In this document: in pieces, positions 1 to 7,417 of the stretch
Layout of the letters: the number at the start of each line of letters is the position of its first letter
Position numbering within the stretch: position 1 is the first letter of the stretch
Source of the DNA: Oscillospiraceae bacterium
Lineage (GTDB): Bacteria > Bacillota > Clostridia > Oscillospirales > Ruminococcaceae
Direction of reading: 5' to 3'
Length of the DNA stretch: 64,000 nucleotides
NCBI GenBank assembly: GCA_021199855.1
Contig: JAJQHD010000055.1
Span: 58,216 to 122,215, forward strand
Program-made: the position numbers and the translations under genes
The notes under the pieces: model-generated
The model's database searches: none
What the model was told of the DNA's origin: nothing
What the model saw: the letters and a program-made list of their open reading frames with translations, nothing else

Positions 1-5
1 AGATT

Positions 6-314
6 GTGGACACGTTATCTCAAATAAATGGTTTTGGAGCCTTAGGTACTTCAACGCTCTCAGGTTATGAGATACTTTTTGAAGAGCGAAAACTATCTGA
101 AAATCGCCGAATGACACCTCAACCAGATCCGAAAGATATTATGTACGAGTGTTATCCGATTTGCAATACAATCAGCAATGGTGTAAATTTGTCTGGTACA
201 GTGGATAAACTTTATTGGACAACAATGAGACACGAAAAGGATTTAAAGATAGACAAGACTGTTCGTGGCTTTATAGATTGTTATACTGATGCATATGACC
301 GAGGCTATTTCTAA
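6..314 (+). CDS. Hypothetical protein, 5' end possibly cut by window edge
   Basis: An open frame of at least 102 residues ends at a TAA just before the ribosome binding site of the next gene. The first possible start is a GTG at base 6, and the frame stays open to the edge, so the true start may lie upstream. No domain is recognised. The product is mixed alpha/beta in character with no membrane segment. The short gap to the next gene (AAGGAG within it) suggests one transcript. It reads like a small early phage protein, but no function can be assigned. Confidence 0.55.
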   Translation: MDTLSQINGFGALGTSTLSGYEILFEERKLSENRRMTPQPDPKDIMYECYPICNTISNGVNLSGTVDKLYWTTMRHEKDLKIDKTVRGFIDCYTDAYDRGYF

Positions 315-330
315 GAAAGGAGCGATATAG

Positions 331-555
331 TTGAAAACAGAATATGATAGTTACGAAACACCTTTGAGAACTCCGAATAAGGGAATCCACTATGGTGGAA
401 GAACCATAGTTGCTGGTCGCCCTATGATGGTCGTAGCCAAAAAGGGCAAGAAGGACAGTATGACTCCTGAAGAGATTCTGGAAGATATTTATGGAAGACG
501 AATCGAGAAAATCGATATAAAATTCATGGACGAGCCCATCACAAAGACGGGTTGA
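331..555 (+). CDS. Small hypothetical phage protein
   Basis: This 74-residue protein starts at TTG 331, chosen because AAAGGAG lies about 8 bases upstream and no better start is in frame. It is basic in the middle (a KKGKKD stretch) and ends with a short acidic helix of the type EEILEDIYGRR. There is no membrane segment and no known motif. It follows the preceding gene by 16 bases and is probably co-transcribed. The downstream 340 bases hold no convincing gene, so it may be the last gene of its operon. Confidence 0.6.
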   Translation: MKTEYDSYETPLRTPNKGIHYGGRTIVAGRPMMVVAKKGKKDSMTPEEILEDIYGRRIEKIDIKFMDEPITKTG

Positions 556-899
556 AAACCTAAAATAAACTGCGTGACTAGGCCGTCACCTCAAGCTATG
601 TAGTCGGTCAGCCACAGTTTTGAATGAAGGATTTGCATCAAATACCGAGCGTAGCCGGATTCAATGTACACGAGCACAGCCGGGGTAGAAACATAACAGC
701 ATGGCGAGATAAGATAACTGTATCTGAATGGGTACAGAGTCATTCGCACTGCGGGTATGTTTCTATTCCGGCTTTTCTGATCTATAACGCCATTCGTTAT
801 TATATAACAAATTTAACACATATGGAGTGGCTTGCTGTATAATTGATGTAGCAGATATTAGGAACGATGAAAAACGCCACATGAGGGAGGTGAAGAATC
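556..899. other. Intergenic region, weak promoter signal for the XRE gene
   Basis: The stretch has a GTGAC/GTCAC hairpin near 573-588 and a TATAAT hexamer at 838-843, 57 bases before the XRE gene start. A -35 partner at the right distance is poor. A 72-codon frame at 624-842 has no ribosome binding site and an unconvincing composition, so it is not called as a gene. The region is best read as the control region of the 900-1256 gene. Confidence 0.35.
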
Positions 900-1256
900 T
901 TGGCAGAAAAAAGAGAAGCTATAAGCGCAGATATGGAGGAGCTTGGAGCGAACATAAAGCGATACAGACGAAAAAAGAAGTTGACATTGGAGGGACTGGC
1001 AGGGAAGCTCGGAGGTACATATAATGCCAAGATTCTGAGCGAATACGAGCATGGGTACAGAAATGTCGGTTCACGTGCTATAATCGATATTTCAAATGCA
1101 CTTGAGGTGACTCCCAACGAAATATTTCCGGCGTGGCTTGTTGAAAGCCAGCAGGATGAAGCTTTGACTGATTTTATGCTTCTCGATAGTGGCAATCAAG
1201 AGGCAGTCAGAACTTTGATTAAAACGCTTCTTGCAAATCAAAAACAGGTAGCTTGA
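900..1256 (+). CDS. XRE-family helix-turn-helix regulator
   Basis: This 118-residue protein carries an N-terminal Cro/CI-type helix-turn-helix at about residues 17-75 (GANIKRYRRKKKLTLEGLA, then ISEYEHGYR-like recognition helix and ALEVTPNEIF). The rest is a short C-terminal helix region. Start is TTG 900, preceded by GGAGGTGA at ideal distance. It is followed directly by a strong terminator, so it is a single-gene unit. Family members bind operators as dimers and control lysogeny or early genes. The 22-base palindrome at 1304-1325 just downstream is a plausible operator. Role as the main repressor is only inferred. Confidence 0.85.
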   Translation: MAEKREAISADMEELGANIKRYRRKKKLTLEGLAGKLGGTYNAKILSEYEHGYRNVGSRAIIDISNALEVTPNEIFPAWLVESQQDEALTDFMLLDSGNQEAVRTLIKTLLANQKQVA

Positions 1257-1257
1257 T

Positions 1258-1293
1258 GCCCTCACTTGAACCGTTCGAGTGAGGGCATTTTTT
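1258..1293 (+). terminator. Rho-independent terminator after XRE gene
   Basis: A perfect 9-base stem, GCCCTCACT pairing with AGTGAGGGC around a 10-base loop, is followed by ATTTTTT. It begins two bases after the stop codon of the XRE gene. Confidence 0.93.
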
Positions 1294-1303
1294 ATTCGTG
1301 GCT

Positions 1304-1325
1304 ATTTTTACATATATGTAAAAAT
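1304..1325. promoter_or_regulatory. 22-base perfect palindrome, candidate operator
   Basis: The sequence ATTTTTACATA followed by TATGTAAAAAT is an uninterrupted perfect palindrome. Its place between the XRE gene and the next transcription unit, and its symmetry, suit a dimeric repressor. Binding is inferred, not shown. Confidence 0.5.
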
Positions 1326-1556
1326 GGAATGTTGGTTCTTTACACATAAGGAAATGTATTTTTTCTCACAGTGTGGTACCATATAAACATCAACTGGGGC
1401 AAGCCCACAAAGTCCTGTCCCATACATAAAAATCAAATATCAGCCTGAGCTAGATAAGGGCGAGGATATTCTCATACGGTTTAGCGATTTCAAAGCAATT
1501 GAAGCTATAAACCGCTGTGAAAGTACCTCTTAGCTTGTCATGCTCAGTCTTTTCAT

Positions 1557-1597
1557 GCCCGGAGGTATTCTCAAAGAGATGCTTCCGGGCTTTTTTT
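1557..1597 (+). terminator. Terminator or attenuator before sigma-like gene
   Basis: GCCCGGA at 1557-1563 pairs with TCCGGGC at 1584-1590 and seven Ts follow. It sits upstream of the gene at 1646 with no clear gene of its own, so it could attenuate transcription into that gene or end a short RNA. Confidence 0.8.
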
Positions 1598-1645
1598 CTT
1601 TACCCGTCCTCGTCCTGCCCGTCGCTTCGGCAGAAAGGACAAAAA

Positions 1646-2179
1646 GTGAAGACGAGGAAAATGAGAACCGATGCGAGGAGTACATACACCTACAAATTTT
1701 CCGACGGCACCAGCCTTGAGCTAAAACCTGGCTCTAATGGCGTCACCGAAGCGACAATCGCCCTGCTCCACAGAATGGACGATAACGAGGTCTACAACAA
1801 CGGAAAACAAATGAAAGCACCCGTGCAAGACTGGGAGAAAGACGGCATCGCAAAGTGGAAGAATAACCATCCCAATGAAGATCTCCCGCCGAGATATAAC
1901 GCCTCTTTAGACTACTTCTCTGACACAGACGACATGGACTCAGATCAAAGCTATCTGCTTGCAGAATGTGCAGTTGAAATGGAAGATTCAGTTCCTGACG
2001 ATGTAGAGAAACTCCGTGAGATAGTCTCCCAAATGCCGGACGAGCTGGTGGTTATCTATCACAGGGTGCTCATTGAAAAAGAGAGCGAGACTGCTGTAGC
2101 GGAGGATTTACATATAAACAGAAAGACTGTATATAACCGAGTTCAGAGAATTAAGAAGCTCATCCGAGAAAATTTCTGA
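1646..2179 (+). CDS. Sigma-70 region 4-like regulatory protein
   Basis: The C-terminal 60 residues look like the region 4 helix-turn-helix of sigma factors: a run on mean residues SQMPDELVVIYHRVLIEKES, then AVAEDLHINRKTVYNRVQRIKKL, the shape of a -35-binding domain. The N-terminal half has no recognised domain. Start is placed at GTG 1646 because AGAAAGGA lies 6 bases upstream; an ATG at 1661 is also possible but its Shine-Dalgarno is too close. The longer upstream frame runs through a terminator and is rejected. Such proteins in phages act as sigma-like factors or late-gene activators. It is a candidate to read the repeated promoters at 30.7-35.9 kb. Confidence 0.72.
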   Translation: MKTRKMRTDARSTYTYKFSDGTSLELKPGSNGVTEATIALLHRMDDNEVYNNGKQMKAPVQDWEKDGIAKWKNNHPNEDLPPRYNASLDYFSDTDDMDSDQSYLLAECAVEMEDSVPDDVEKLREIVSQMPDELVVIYHRVLIEKESETAVAEDLHINRKTVYNRVQRIKKLIRENF

Positions 2180-2279
2180 AAAAATTTCTCTGCAGGTTGC
2201 CCATTTTGCAAATTCTCATTGCCTATGACTTAGAGGGACGAAAGTCCATCGAAAATCTGAATCAGGAGGTGAATGGGAC

Positions 2280-2525
2280 ATGTTCCTAAGAAACAAAGTC
2301 AGAGTCAACGTGATGACTCCCAATGGTAAGAAGAGCAAAGCTCTTGAAAGTGGAGAGATGACGGTTCCAGCAAAGCTTGCAAGGTTCTTGTTCGGTGACG
2401 GCATGAAGATTCTCGTAATCACGCCGCACTCCGCTGTCGGAGAGGTAGTCATTTCGGAAATGAGCGAAAAGGAGGCTGGACAAAATGGCGGAAGTGTATA
2501 TGCCAATCAGGGCACACCCTTATGA
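2280..2525 (+). CDS. Small hypothetical protein at head of replication operon
   Basis: This 81-residue protein begins at ATG 2280 after CAGGAGGTGAAT. It has no membrane segment and no recognised motif; the first half is basic and the second mixed. Its last 41 bases overlap the start of the SNF2 helicase gene in another frame, a sign of translational coupling. A small protein in this position is common ahead of phage SNF2 helicases, but its job is unknown. Confidence 0.7.
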   Translation: MFLRNKVRVNVMTPNGKKSKALESGEMTVPAKLARFLFGDGMKILVITPHSAVGEVVISEMSEKEAGQNGGSVYANQGTPL

Positions 2526-3927
2526 GCATCAACGCAGGGCTTTTGAATTTGCTTGTGGGATTCTCGGAATCGAGAATCCAAGGACAGCAGGAGGCGGAGT
2601 TGCACTTCTGATGCAGATGGGGTGTGGGAAGAGCCTTGTCGGAGTTGCAATAGCAGGAGCTCTGTATCAAATAGGTCTTGTTTCAAAGGTTCTAATCGTT
2701 GCTCCGCTTTCAGTATTGGGAGTTTGGCAAGAGGAGTTCGAGCGATTTGCAGATTTCCCTTATGAGCTTACCATTTTGAATGGCGGGAGTGCAAAGAAAA
2801 GAGAAACTCTCAGGCGGGTCGGACAAGCTGAGAAAGGACCACTCCGGATCGTCGTCAACAACTACGAATCCACATGGCGACTGGAAAAGGAGCTTCTATC
2901 GTTCAATGCTGACCTCATCATTGCCGATGAGGGACACAAGATTAAGGATGGTACAACTGCTCAGTCGAAAGCTATGCATCACCTTGGCGACCATGCAAGG
3001 TTCAAGCTTCTTCTGACGGGAACGCTTATCTCTAACAAGGAGATCGATGTGTATTCACAGTACAGGTTCTGTGACAGCAGAGTTTTCGGAAAGAGCTTCA
3101 TCCAGTTCCGAAACCACTTCTTTGAGATGGGTGGCTACGGCGGGTATACTCCAATTTTCAGAACCTACCGGCAGGACGAGTTTCTGCAAAAGCTCCATTC
3201 AATAGCTTTCAGAGTCACAAAGGCAGAGTGCCTTGACCTGCCTGAAATCACTGAGGAAGTTAGAACGGTAGAACTTGAACCCTCAGCCATGAAGATTTAT
3301 AGGGAGCTCGAAAAGCAGTCGTTTGCAGAATTGCCTGAAGAAAGCACAGTCTCCGCAACGAACGTCCTCACAAAGCTTCTCAGGCTTTCACAGGCGACCG
3401 GCGGATTTCTCACGGATGATGAGGGCAAGAAGACCAGAATCAGTACAGCCAAGATAGATGCTCTCTCAGACATCATCGACTCTGTGATGGAGGAAGACAA
3501 GAAGCTCGTTGTGATGGCTCGGTTCGTAGCCGAAATGGATGAAATCGAGAAGCTTTTGCAAAAGAAGCACATAGATTATGCAGTCATCCGTGGAGGTGTC
3601 AAGAACCGACAGCAGGAAGTGGACAAGTTCCAGAACGACACGAATTGCCATGTGTTTCTCGGACAAATAGCTGCAGCAGGTCTCGGATTAACTTTGACAG
3701 CCGCAAGCACAATGGTCTTCTATAGCTTGGATTACTCAATGTCTAACCACGACCAGGCGAAAGCCAGAATCCATAGAGTTTCTCAGAAAGAGGACTGCCA
3801 CTACATCTATCTTCAGGCAAAAGGCACAGTGGACAGTAAAGTTTTGAAGTCCCTCCGGGATAAAGCCGACCTCGCATCACTGCTGGTCGATGAATACCGA
3901 CAGGGTAAGAACCCGTTTTCAGAATAA
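2485..3927 (+). CDS. SNF2-family DEAD/DEAH-box helicase
   Basis: This 480-residue protein is a superfamily 2 ATPase. Visible motifs: a Q-like PYEHQRRAF at residues 12-20, Walker A MGCGKS at 45-50, motif Ia IVAPLSVLGVW, Walker B DEGH at 148-151, motif III LLLTGT, and a C-terminal helicase lobe ending in the SNF2-type QAKARIHRVSQ. Phage SNF2 proteins are thought to remodel or unwind DNA during replication or recombination. Length is normal for the compact phage type without accessory domains. It lies in the replication operon, 15 bases ahead of the next gene. Confidence 0.95.
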   Translation: MAEVYMPIRAHPYEHQRRAFEFACGILGIENPRTAGGGVALLMQMGCGKSLVGVAIAGALYQIGLVSKVLIVAPLSVLGVWQEEFERFADFPYELTILNGGSAKKRETLRRVGQAEKGPLRIVVNNYESTWRLEKELLSFNADLIIADEGHKIKDGTTAQSKAMHHLGDHARFKLLLTGTLISNKEIDVYSQYRFCDSRVFGKSFIQFRNHFFEMGGYGGYTPIFRTYRQDEFLQKLHSIAFRVTKAECLDLPEITEEVRTVELEPSAMKIYRELEKQSFAELPEESTVSATNVLTKLLRLSQATGGFLTDDEGKKTRISTAKIDALSDIIDSVMEEDKKLVVMARFVAEMDEIEKLLQKKHIDYAVIRGGVKNRQQEVDKFQNDTNCHVFLGQIAAAGLGLTLTAASTMVFYSLDYSMSNHDQAKARIHRVSQKEDCHYIYLQAKGTVDSKVLKSLRDKADLASLLVDEYRQGKNPFSE

Positions 3928-3942
3928 CAGGAAGGAGCAGTT

Positions 3943-4431
3943 ATGAACTATGAGCAAGAATGGTCGGAAATATATGATGAACCGACAGAGCAAGCAGAGG
4001 ATGAAACTTCAACAGCCAACGTCATGTATGAACTGGCGGAGAGGTATAAAGCTCTGCGAGACGAAAAGAAGAAGGCAGAAGATTATCTCAAAGAGGTAAC
4101 TTCAGAAAAGGACAAGGCTGAAAAAGAGCTCTTTGACCTTATGCTTCAGACAGAAACCGAGAACTTCACCCGCAAGGGAATCCGTTTCTCAGCGAGCATT
4201 AAGACCCGTGCTTCAACGAAAGCTGGATTCAAGGACGAGCTTTTCTCAGCCCTCAGAAGCCATGGTTATGGCGATTTGGTTGTCGAAACCGTCAACGCAA
4301 ACAGCCTCACGAGCCTTGTAAAAGAGCTCAAGGAAGCCAATGACCAGGAGGTTCCTGACTGGATTGCAGATGTCGTCAATCTCTATGATCAGGAAACCGT
4401 TTCAGTTACAAAGTCAACGAGGAAGAATTAA
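3943..4431 (+). CDS. Conserved phage replication-module protein, coiled coil
   Basis: This 162-residue protein starts at ATG 3943 after AAGGAGC. Residues about 25-75 form a charged coiled coil (ERYKALRDEKKKAEDYLKE and following), and the C-terminal half contains a SHGYGDLVVETVNANSL segment. I recall similar uncharacterised proteins in replication modules of Clostridia phages; I cannot name a characterised function. It lies between the helicase and the Cys-rich protein. A helper role in replication or recombination is a guess from position. Confidence 0.78.
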   Translation: MNYEQEWSEIYDEPTEQAEDETSTANVMYELAERYKALRDEKKKAEDYLKEVTSEKDKAEKELFDLMLQTETENFTRKGIRFSASIKTRASTKAGFKDELFSALRSHGYGDLVVETVNANSLTSLVKELKEANDQEVPDWIADVVNLYDQETVSVTKSTRKN

Positions 4432-4451
4432 ATTTTAGGAGGATTTAAGCA

Positions 4452-5212
4452 ATGGCAAATAAGAATTTAGTAGTAGCAGAAAACACAGAACTGACAGAGA
4501 CAAGCGGATATGCTCTTGCAGGCAGTATGGATTTCATGACAGGAGATTTGTCAGGAGACTTCGCAGGAGTAGATTTCAAGCTCGACAAGATTAAGCTCCC
4601 AGCAGGAGGAATGACGGCATTTGAAGTTCCAGACCCAGATAACGATGGCGAGACAACCCTCACGAAAACCATCACGGGTGTCATCCTTTACCAGCACCCC
4701 ATTTATACACTGGCGGAAACAATCCACCTGACTGTGGCTCGTTCGATGGAGTAACAGGCAACGGCGACCCCGGCGGAACTTGCTCGAAGTGCCCATATAA
4801 CCAGTTCGGAAGCGCAGGTAACGGCGATAAGGGTAAGGCGTGCAAGAATCGTAGGATGATGTATATTCTCATGGAAGGAGACATCTTCCCGTATCGTCTC
4901 TCGCTCCCGACCGGCTCACTTTCCGAGTACGCCAAGTACGCAAAGAGTCTTTTAAATAAGCGCAGATTCCCGTCGCAGGTGGTAACGAGCATCAGCCTTC
5001 AGAAAGCTTCAAGCTCGACCGACATCGGCTACTCTCAGGCAAAGTTCCAGTTTGTCCGTGTTCTGACGGATGAGGAGAAGATAGCAGTAGCGAAGATGGT
5101 AGACTGGGTCAAGGAGTATGATTCGAGTATGACCATTGAGTCTCTTGCAGAGGAGAACGAAGTGACAGCTTATGTGGACACAGAAACAGGCGAAGTTATC
5201 GAGCCGATGTAG
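4452..5212 (+). pseudogene. Conserved Cys-rich replication-module protein, frameshifted
   Basis: Two open frames, 4452-4754 and 4856-5212, are parts of one gene. The reading can be restored by adding one base in the AAA at 4717-4719: the frame then runs on as NNPPDCGSFDGVTGNGDPGG, TCSKCPYNQFGSAG and KACKNRRMMYIL into the second frame. The intact product would be about 254 residues with a CSKCPYN/ACKN cysteine set that could bind a metal. Proteins with this Cys pattern are common next to phage family A polymerases; function unknown. The single missing A in an A-run could be a real mutation or a sequencing error. Start ATG 4452 follows TTAGGAGGATTTAAGCA. Confidence 0.85.
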
Positions 5213-5235
5213 ACAGGTATAACCTGAGCAAAAAT

Positions 5236-5258
5236 GGAGGAGAGAATCCCTCTCCTCC
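5236..5258 (+). terminator. Strong GC-rich hairpin after the Cys-rich gene
   Basis: GGAGGAGAG (5236-5244) pairs with CTCTCCTCC (5250-5258). There is no T-run, so it may be an mRNA stabiliser or processing signal rather than a classical terminator. Confidence 0.5.
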
Positions 5259-5282
5259 TGACTTCAATGAAAGGAGAAGTCT

Positions 5283-7223
5283 ATGACAAAAACAGATTAT
5301 CGCTCTGTCACGGCTGTGGCTGAGATTCAGGAATATATCGGTAGTGCCAAAGTCGTTGCATTCGATTATGAGACTGCACCAGATATTTCTTTCCGTGATG
5401 AAGACAAGGCGGCACTCGATCCTGCAAAAGCACACATTGTAGGTTGTAGCTATTCTGTCAAAGAGGGAACAGCCATCTACGTTCCAATAGCTCATCTTGC
5501 AGGCACTAATGTTGATTCGGCAGAGTTCTGGCAGTTTCAGAAACAGTTTCTTATGAACCCGGAAGTGACAAAGGTTGCTCATAACCTTTCGTTTGAAGCT
5601 ATGATGTCTTATCACCTGGGAATAGTGATTCAGTCACCAGTTTATGACACAATAGCCGCTTGCCAAATGACGCAGAAGAGCAAGTGGGAGTTCCGTAAGC
5701 TCTCTGAGAGTGGCTTAAAGAGAATGGCAACAGAGCAGTTTGGCGTCGAAATGCCGTCATTTACTGATGTTACGAACGGCAGGCACTTTGACGAGATGAA
5801 CCCGCAGGAGTGGGAGACGGTTCGCTATGGTTGTGCCGACTCAGATATGACCTTGCGATTATACAATAAGTGTAATTACTGGTTTGACCGTTTCCTGCCA
5901 CAGCACCGAAAACTTGTCGAGGAGGTTGAATCTCCAACAGCAGTGTTCTTAGGACTCATGAAGCATAACGGAGTTCCCGTGAACAGTGAGCTGATGGAAG
6001 AGCGAAGAGCGGAAGCAGAGAATAAAATCTCGGAGATAAGAACCGAAATTGAGAGTATGTGTCCCGGCGTTTCAATCGGGAGCAACTGCTCCACCAACGA
6101 GTTTAAGCTCTATCTGTATAAAACCCTCGGTCTTCCAGTTGTAAAGACTACAGAGACAAACAGGGGAGCGGCGGACGATCAAGCAATGCAGATGCTTAAA
6201 GAGTGGTGCGATGAGAATAAGCCGGAGCTGTCACATCTCTTTGAACTGGTGCAGGAGTACCGTAAGTGGGGAAAGCTCAAGAGTACCTACATAGATGGGT
6301 ATCTGAAATATATAAACCCAGTGACGGGAAGAATCCATCCCGATTTCTTTTCACTCAGCACTGACACAGGCAGAATGAACTGCCGGAATCCGAATATCCA
6401 GAACTGTCCCAGAGCCACTAATGACCCTATAGGGGTAAGAGCATTTATTAAGGCACCTCTGGGTTGCAAGCTCATCAGCAACGACTTCTCCCAGATAGAG
6501 CTTCGTGTCGGAGCGTTCTATTGCAGAGATGAGAAGATGCTCTGGACGTATCGTAACGGTGGAGACATCCACGCCCAGACCACCAGCGTTATCTTTGGCG
6601 TGACTTACGAACAAGCGGAGGACAAGCATTATCCCGGTTACAAGGAACACAGAACTATTGCTAAGAACGTGAACTTCGGTACGTTCTATGGCTTGTTCCC
6701 AAGAGGTCTTCAGAAAACACTTAAGTTTAAAGCCGGTGTAGACAAGACGTTCGAGGAGTGTGCTGAAATCATCGACAACCTGAAAACCGGTTATCCGGGT
6801 TTGACAAAATGGCAGGAGGAGACGAAAGCTCATGCTGAAAAGACCTGTTATGCTGAGACCTGGCTTGGCAGACGTCGTTATCTTCCAGACATCCTTTCTG
6901 ACGACTGGGGCAAGAAGTCCTTTGCTGAAAGGTGTGCCTTAAACACGCCAATTCAGGGAACAGCGGCAGATATTCTAAAAGCCGCCTGTGCAAGGATTAT
7001 CAAAGGTCTTCCAGAAAGACCGTGGTTACAGCCAATCCTGCAGATTCATGATGAGCTGGTCTTCATAGTCCCGGATGACAAGGTTCAGGAAGCTGAAAGC
7101 TTTATCAAAGAATGTATGGAGGTTCAGCCGTATCCTGAATTCGATGTTCCTATTGTTTCAGAGGGTTCAGTCGGTCTCGATTTCGGTCATATGGAAGAAC
7201 TAAGTCAGGAGGATGCGAGATGA
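5283..7223 (+). CDS. Phage DNA polymerase, family A
   Basis: This 646-residue enzyme copies the phage genome. The N-terminal 3'-5' proofreading domain shows the DEDD signature start FDYET at residues 27-31 and later AHNLSFE and GCADSDMTLRL. The polymerase domain has motif A DFSQIELR near residue 401, motif B in RTIAKNVNFGTFYGL, and motif C QIHDELVF near 589. There is no 5'-nuclease domain, which is the normal layout for phage polymerases. Start ATG 5283 follows AAAGGAG. The stop overlaps the start of the next gene (ATGA), so they are coupled. Confidence 0.97.
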   Translation: MTKTDYRSVTAVAEIQEYIGSAKVVAFDYETAPDISFRDEDKAALDPAKAHIVGCSYSVKEGTAIYVPIAHLAGTNVDSAEFWQFQKQFLMNPEVTKVAHNLSFEAMMSYHLGIVIQSPVYDTIAACQMTQKSKWEFRKLSESGLKRMATEQFGVEMPSFTDVTNGRHFDEMNPQEWETVRYGCADSDMTLRLYNKCNYWFDRFLPQHRKLVEEVESPTAVFLGLMKHNGVPVNSELMEERRAEAENKISEIRTEIESMCPGVSIGSNCSTNEFKLYLYKTLGLPVVKTTETNRGAADDQAMQMLKEWCDENKPELSHLFELVQEYRKWGKLKSTYIDGYLKYINPVTGRIHPDFFSLSTDTGRMNCRNPNIQNCPRATNDPIGVRAFIKAPLGCKLISNDFSQIELRVGAFYCRDEKMLWTYRNGGDIHAQTTSVIFGVTYEQAEDKHYPGYKEHRTIAKNVNFGTFYGLFPRGLQKTLKFKAGVDKTFEECAEIIDNLKTGYPGLTKWQEETKAHAEKTCYAETWLGRRRYLPDILSDDWGKKSFAERCALNTPIQGTAADILKAACARIIKGLPERPWLQPILQIHDELVFIVPDDKVQEAESFIKECMEVQPYPEFDVPIVSEGSVGLDFGHMEELSQEDAR

Positions 7224-7417
7224 ACTTTAACGCTAAAAACAGCGAGGGCTATCCCGACCCCACCTACAATGAGGCAATGTATAACATCATGAGGGAAGAA
7301 CGTCAGAAAAAGCGTAGGGAGAAGATAATCAGAGGAAGAAAGGAGATTAAGCAGGATGATCCCGGAAGAGCTGAAAGCAGGAAAACGCTGGGTGAACTAC
7401 AGGCTGATGCCGGATAA
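7220..7417 (+). CDS. Small basic protein between polymerase and primase
   Basis: This 65-residue protein starts in a 4-base overlap with the polymerase stop and itself overlaps the primase gene by 62 bases in another frame. The N-terminus NSEGYPDPTYNEAM and a basic middle (RQKKRREKIIRGRKE) resemble small proteins I recall in the same place in other Clostridia phages. It has no membrane segment. The tight overlaps on both sides argue that it is real and translated with its neighbours. Function unknown. Confidence 0.7.
   Translation: MNFNAKNSEGYPDPTYNEAMYNIMREERQKKRREKIIRGRKEIKQDDPGRAESRKTLGELQADAG

Larger units (their letters stand above)
1294..1645. other. Intergenic control region between two terminators
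   Basis: This 350-base stretch lies between the XRE gene and the sigma-like gene. It holds the palindrome at 1304-1325, a GGGC-aa-GCCC mini-hairpin near 1397-1406 and the terminator at 1557-1597. A possible 35-codon frame at 1426-1533 has coding-like composition (PELDKGED, IRFSDFKAIEAINR) but only an ATA where a start would be, so it may be a decayed or non-canonically started small gene. Confidence 0.4.

Noticed and set aside
624..842. 72-codon frame upstream of the XRE gene
   Set aside because: No ribosome binding site, unconvincing composition, overlaps a likely control region.
1517..1645. Upstream extension of the sigma-like gene
   Set aside because: It runs through a clear terminator hairpin, and a better GTG start with AGAAAGGA lies at 1646.
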